The notes under the pieces: model-generated
What the model was told of the DNA's origin: nothing
Databases searched by the model: none
The model's input: only the letters and a program-made list of their open reading frames with translations
From: JAAYBY01 sp964465385
Lineage (GTDB): Bacteria > Bacillota > Clostridia > Saccharofermentanales > UBA5734
Assembly (NCBI GenBank): GCA_964465385.1
Contig: CAYXIM010000022.1
Coordinates: 1-21,769, forward strand
Direction: 5' to 3'
DNA length: 21,769 nt
Made by a program: the position numbers and the translations under genes
Part shown: positions 21,577 to 21,769 of the stretch, piece after piece
Layout of the letters: every line of letters starts with the position of its first letter
How positions within the stretch are numbered: position 1 is the stretch's first letter

Positions 21577-21667
21577 GGAGAGATGGTCGAGTTGGCTGAT
21601 GGCACCGGTCTTGAAAACCGGCACAGGTGCAAGCCTGTCGAGGGTTCGAACCCCTCTCTCTCCGCCA
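21577..21667 (+). tRNA. tRNA-Ser (anticodon UGA)
   Basis: The acceptor stem GGAGAGA (21577-21583) pairs with TCTCTCC (21657-21663). The anticodon stem CCGGT/ACCGG encloses the loop CTTGAAA with anticodon TGA at 21612-21614. There is a long variable arm typical of type II tRNAs, and a T arm GAGGG-TTCGAAC-CCCTC. A discriminator G and an encoded CCA end the gene. Confidence 0.97.
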
Positions 21668-21697
21668 AGACACCGAAGTATGGTACCATTGAGGCAT

Positions 21698-21769
21698 GGA
21701 GAAGTACCCAAGTTGGCCGAAGGGGGCAGTTTGCTAAACTGTTAGTGGGGGCAACCCCAGCGGGAGTTC
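21698..21769 (+). tRNA. tRNA-Ser (anticodon GCU), cut by the window end
   Basis: It starts GGAGAAGTACCCAAG like other serine tRNAs. The anticodon stem GCAGT/ACTGT encloses TTGCTAA with anticodon GCT. A long variable arm, GGGG-CAA-CCCC, follows and the T arm begins before the window ends. It lies 30 bases after the first tRNA-Ser and is probably on the same transcript. Confidence 0.93.

Noticed and set aside
1..21769. CRISPR arrays, transposases, phage genes, defence or biosynthetic gene clusters
   Set aside because: None was seen on either strand; the repeats present are short operator or origin elements.

Overview
The window looks like the replication-origin region of a bacterium of the phylum Bacillota, most likely Clostridia-like. 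GC is moderately high, roughly mid-50s by eye. The lineage evidence is the block dnaA-dnaN-recF-remB(DUF370)-gyrB-parA-parB, the parS sequence typical of this phylum, strong Shine-Dalgarno sites, sigma-A type promoters, a VanS/VanR-like two-component pair and a DUF134 protein. A run of ten Ns inside one gene marks a draft, probably metagenomic, scaffold join.

Left part (1-11959), accessory metabolism and regulation on both strands. A truncated glutamate dehydrogenase gene faces away from a two-gene operon of short-chain dehydrogenases, the first of which is split by the N gap. Next come a small zinc-site-like membrane protein of unknown function with its own promoter, a DUF134 regulator on the minus strand, and a minus-strand operon of response regulator, histidine kinase and membrane glycosyltransferase. 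A phased repeat of CTTAA elements lies between the response regulator and a divergent NAD-dependent epimerase gene, so that gene may be in the same regulon. The epimerase converges on a Gfo/Idh/MocA dehydrogenase gene, which is divergent from a large FAD-dependent oxidoreductase gene; both have extended -10 promoters in one short spacer. This pair looks like a sugar or cyclitol oxidation module, but its substrate cannot be read from the sequence.

Right part (11960-21769), all on the plus strand. dnaA is followed by a spacer rich in DnaA boxes (probable oriC), then dnaN, recF, remB, gyrB, a terminator containing a perfect parS site, parA (with a second perfect parS inside its coding sequence), parB, a fold-type IV PLP aminotransferase and two tRNA-Ser genes (UGA, then GCU cut by the window end). 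These genes start replication, supply the sliding clamp, repair forks, relax supercoils and segregate the origin.

There is no gene-free stretch above 300 bases. The longest are 11960-12228 (terminator plus dnaA promoter) and 13570-13806 (oriC). I see no CRISPR array, insertion sequence, prophage or defence system. The left flank of dnaA lacks the usual rpmH-rnpA-yidC-jag-mnmE-mnmG block, and neither gyrA nor the S4-domain yaaA gene is in its usual place. I found no clearly novel multi-gene system; the most unusual points are the parS sites nested in other elements, the possible two-component operator shared with the epimerase, and the uncharacterised Gfo/Idh-FAD pair.
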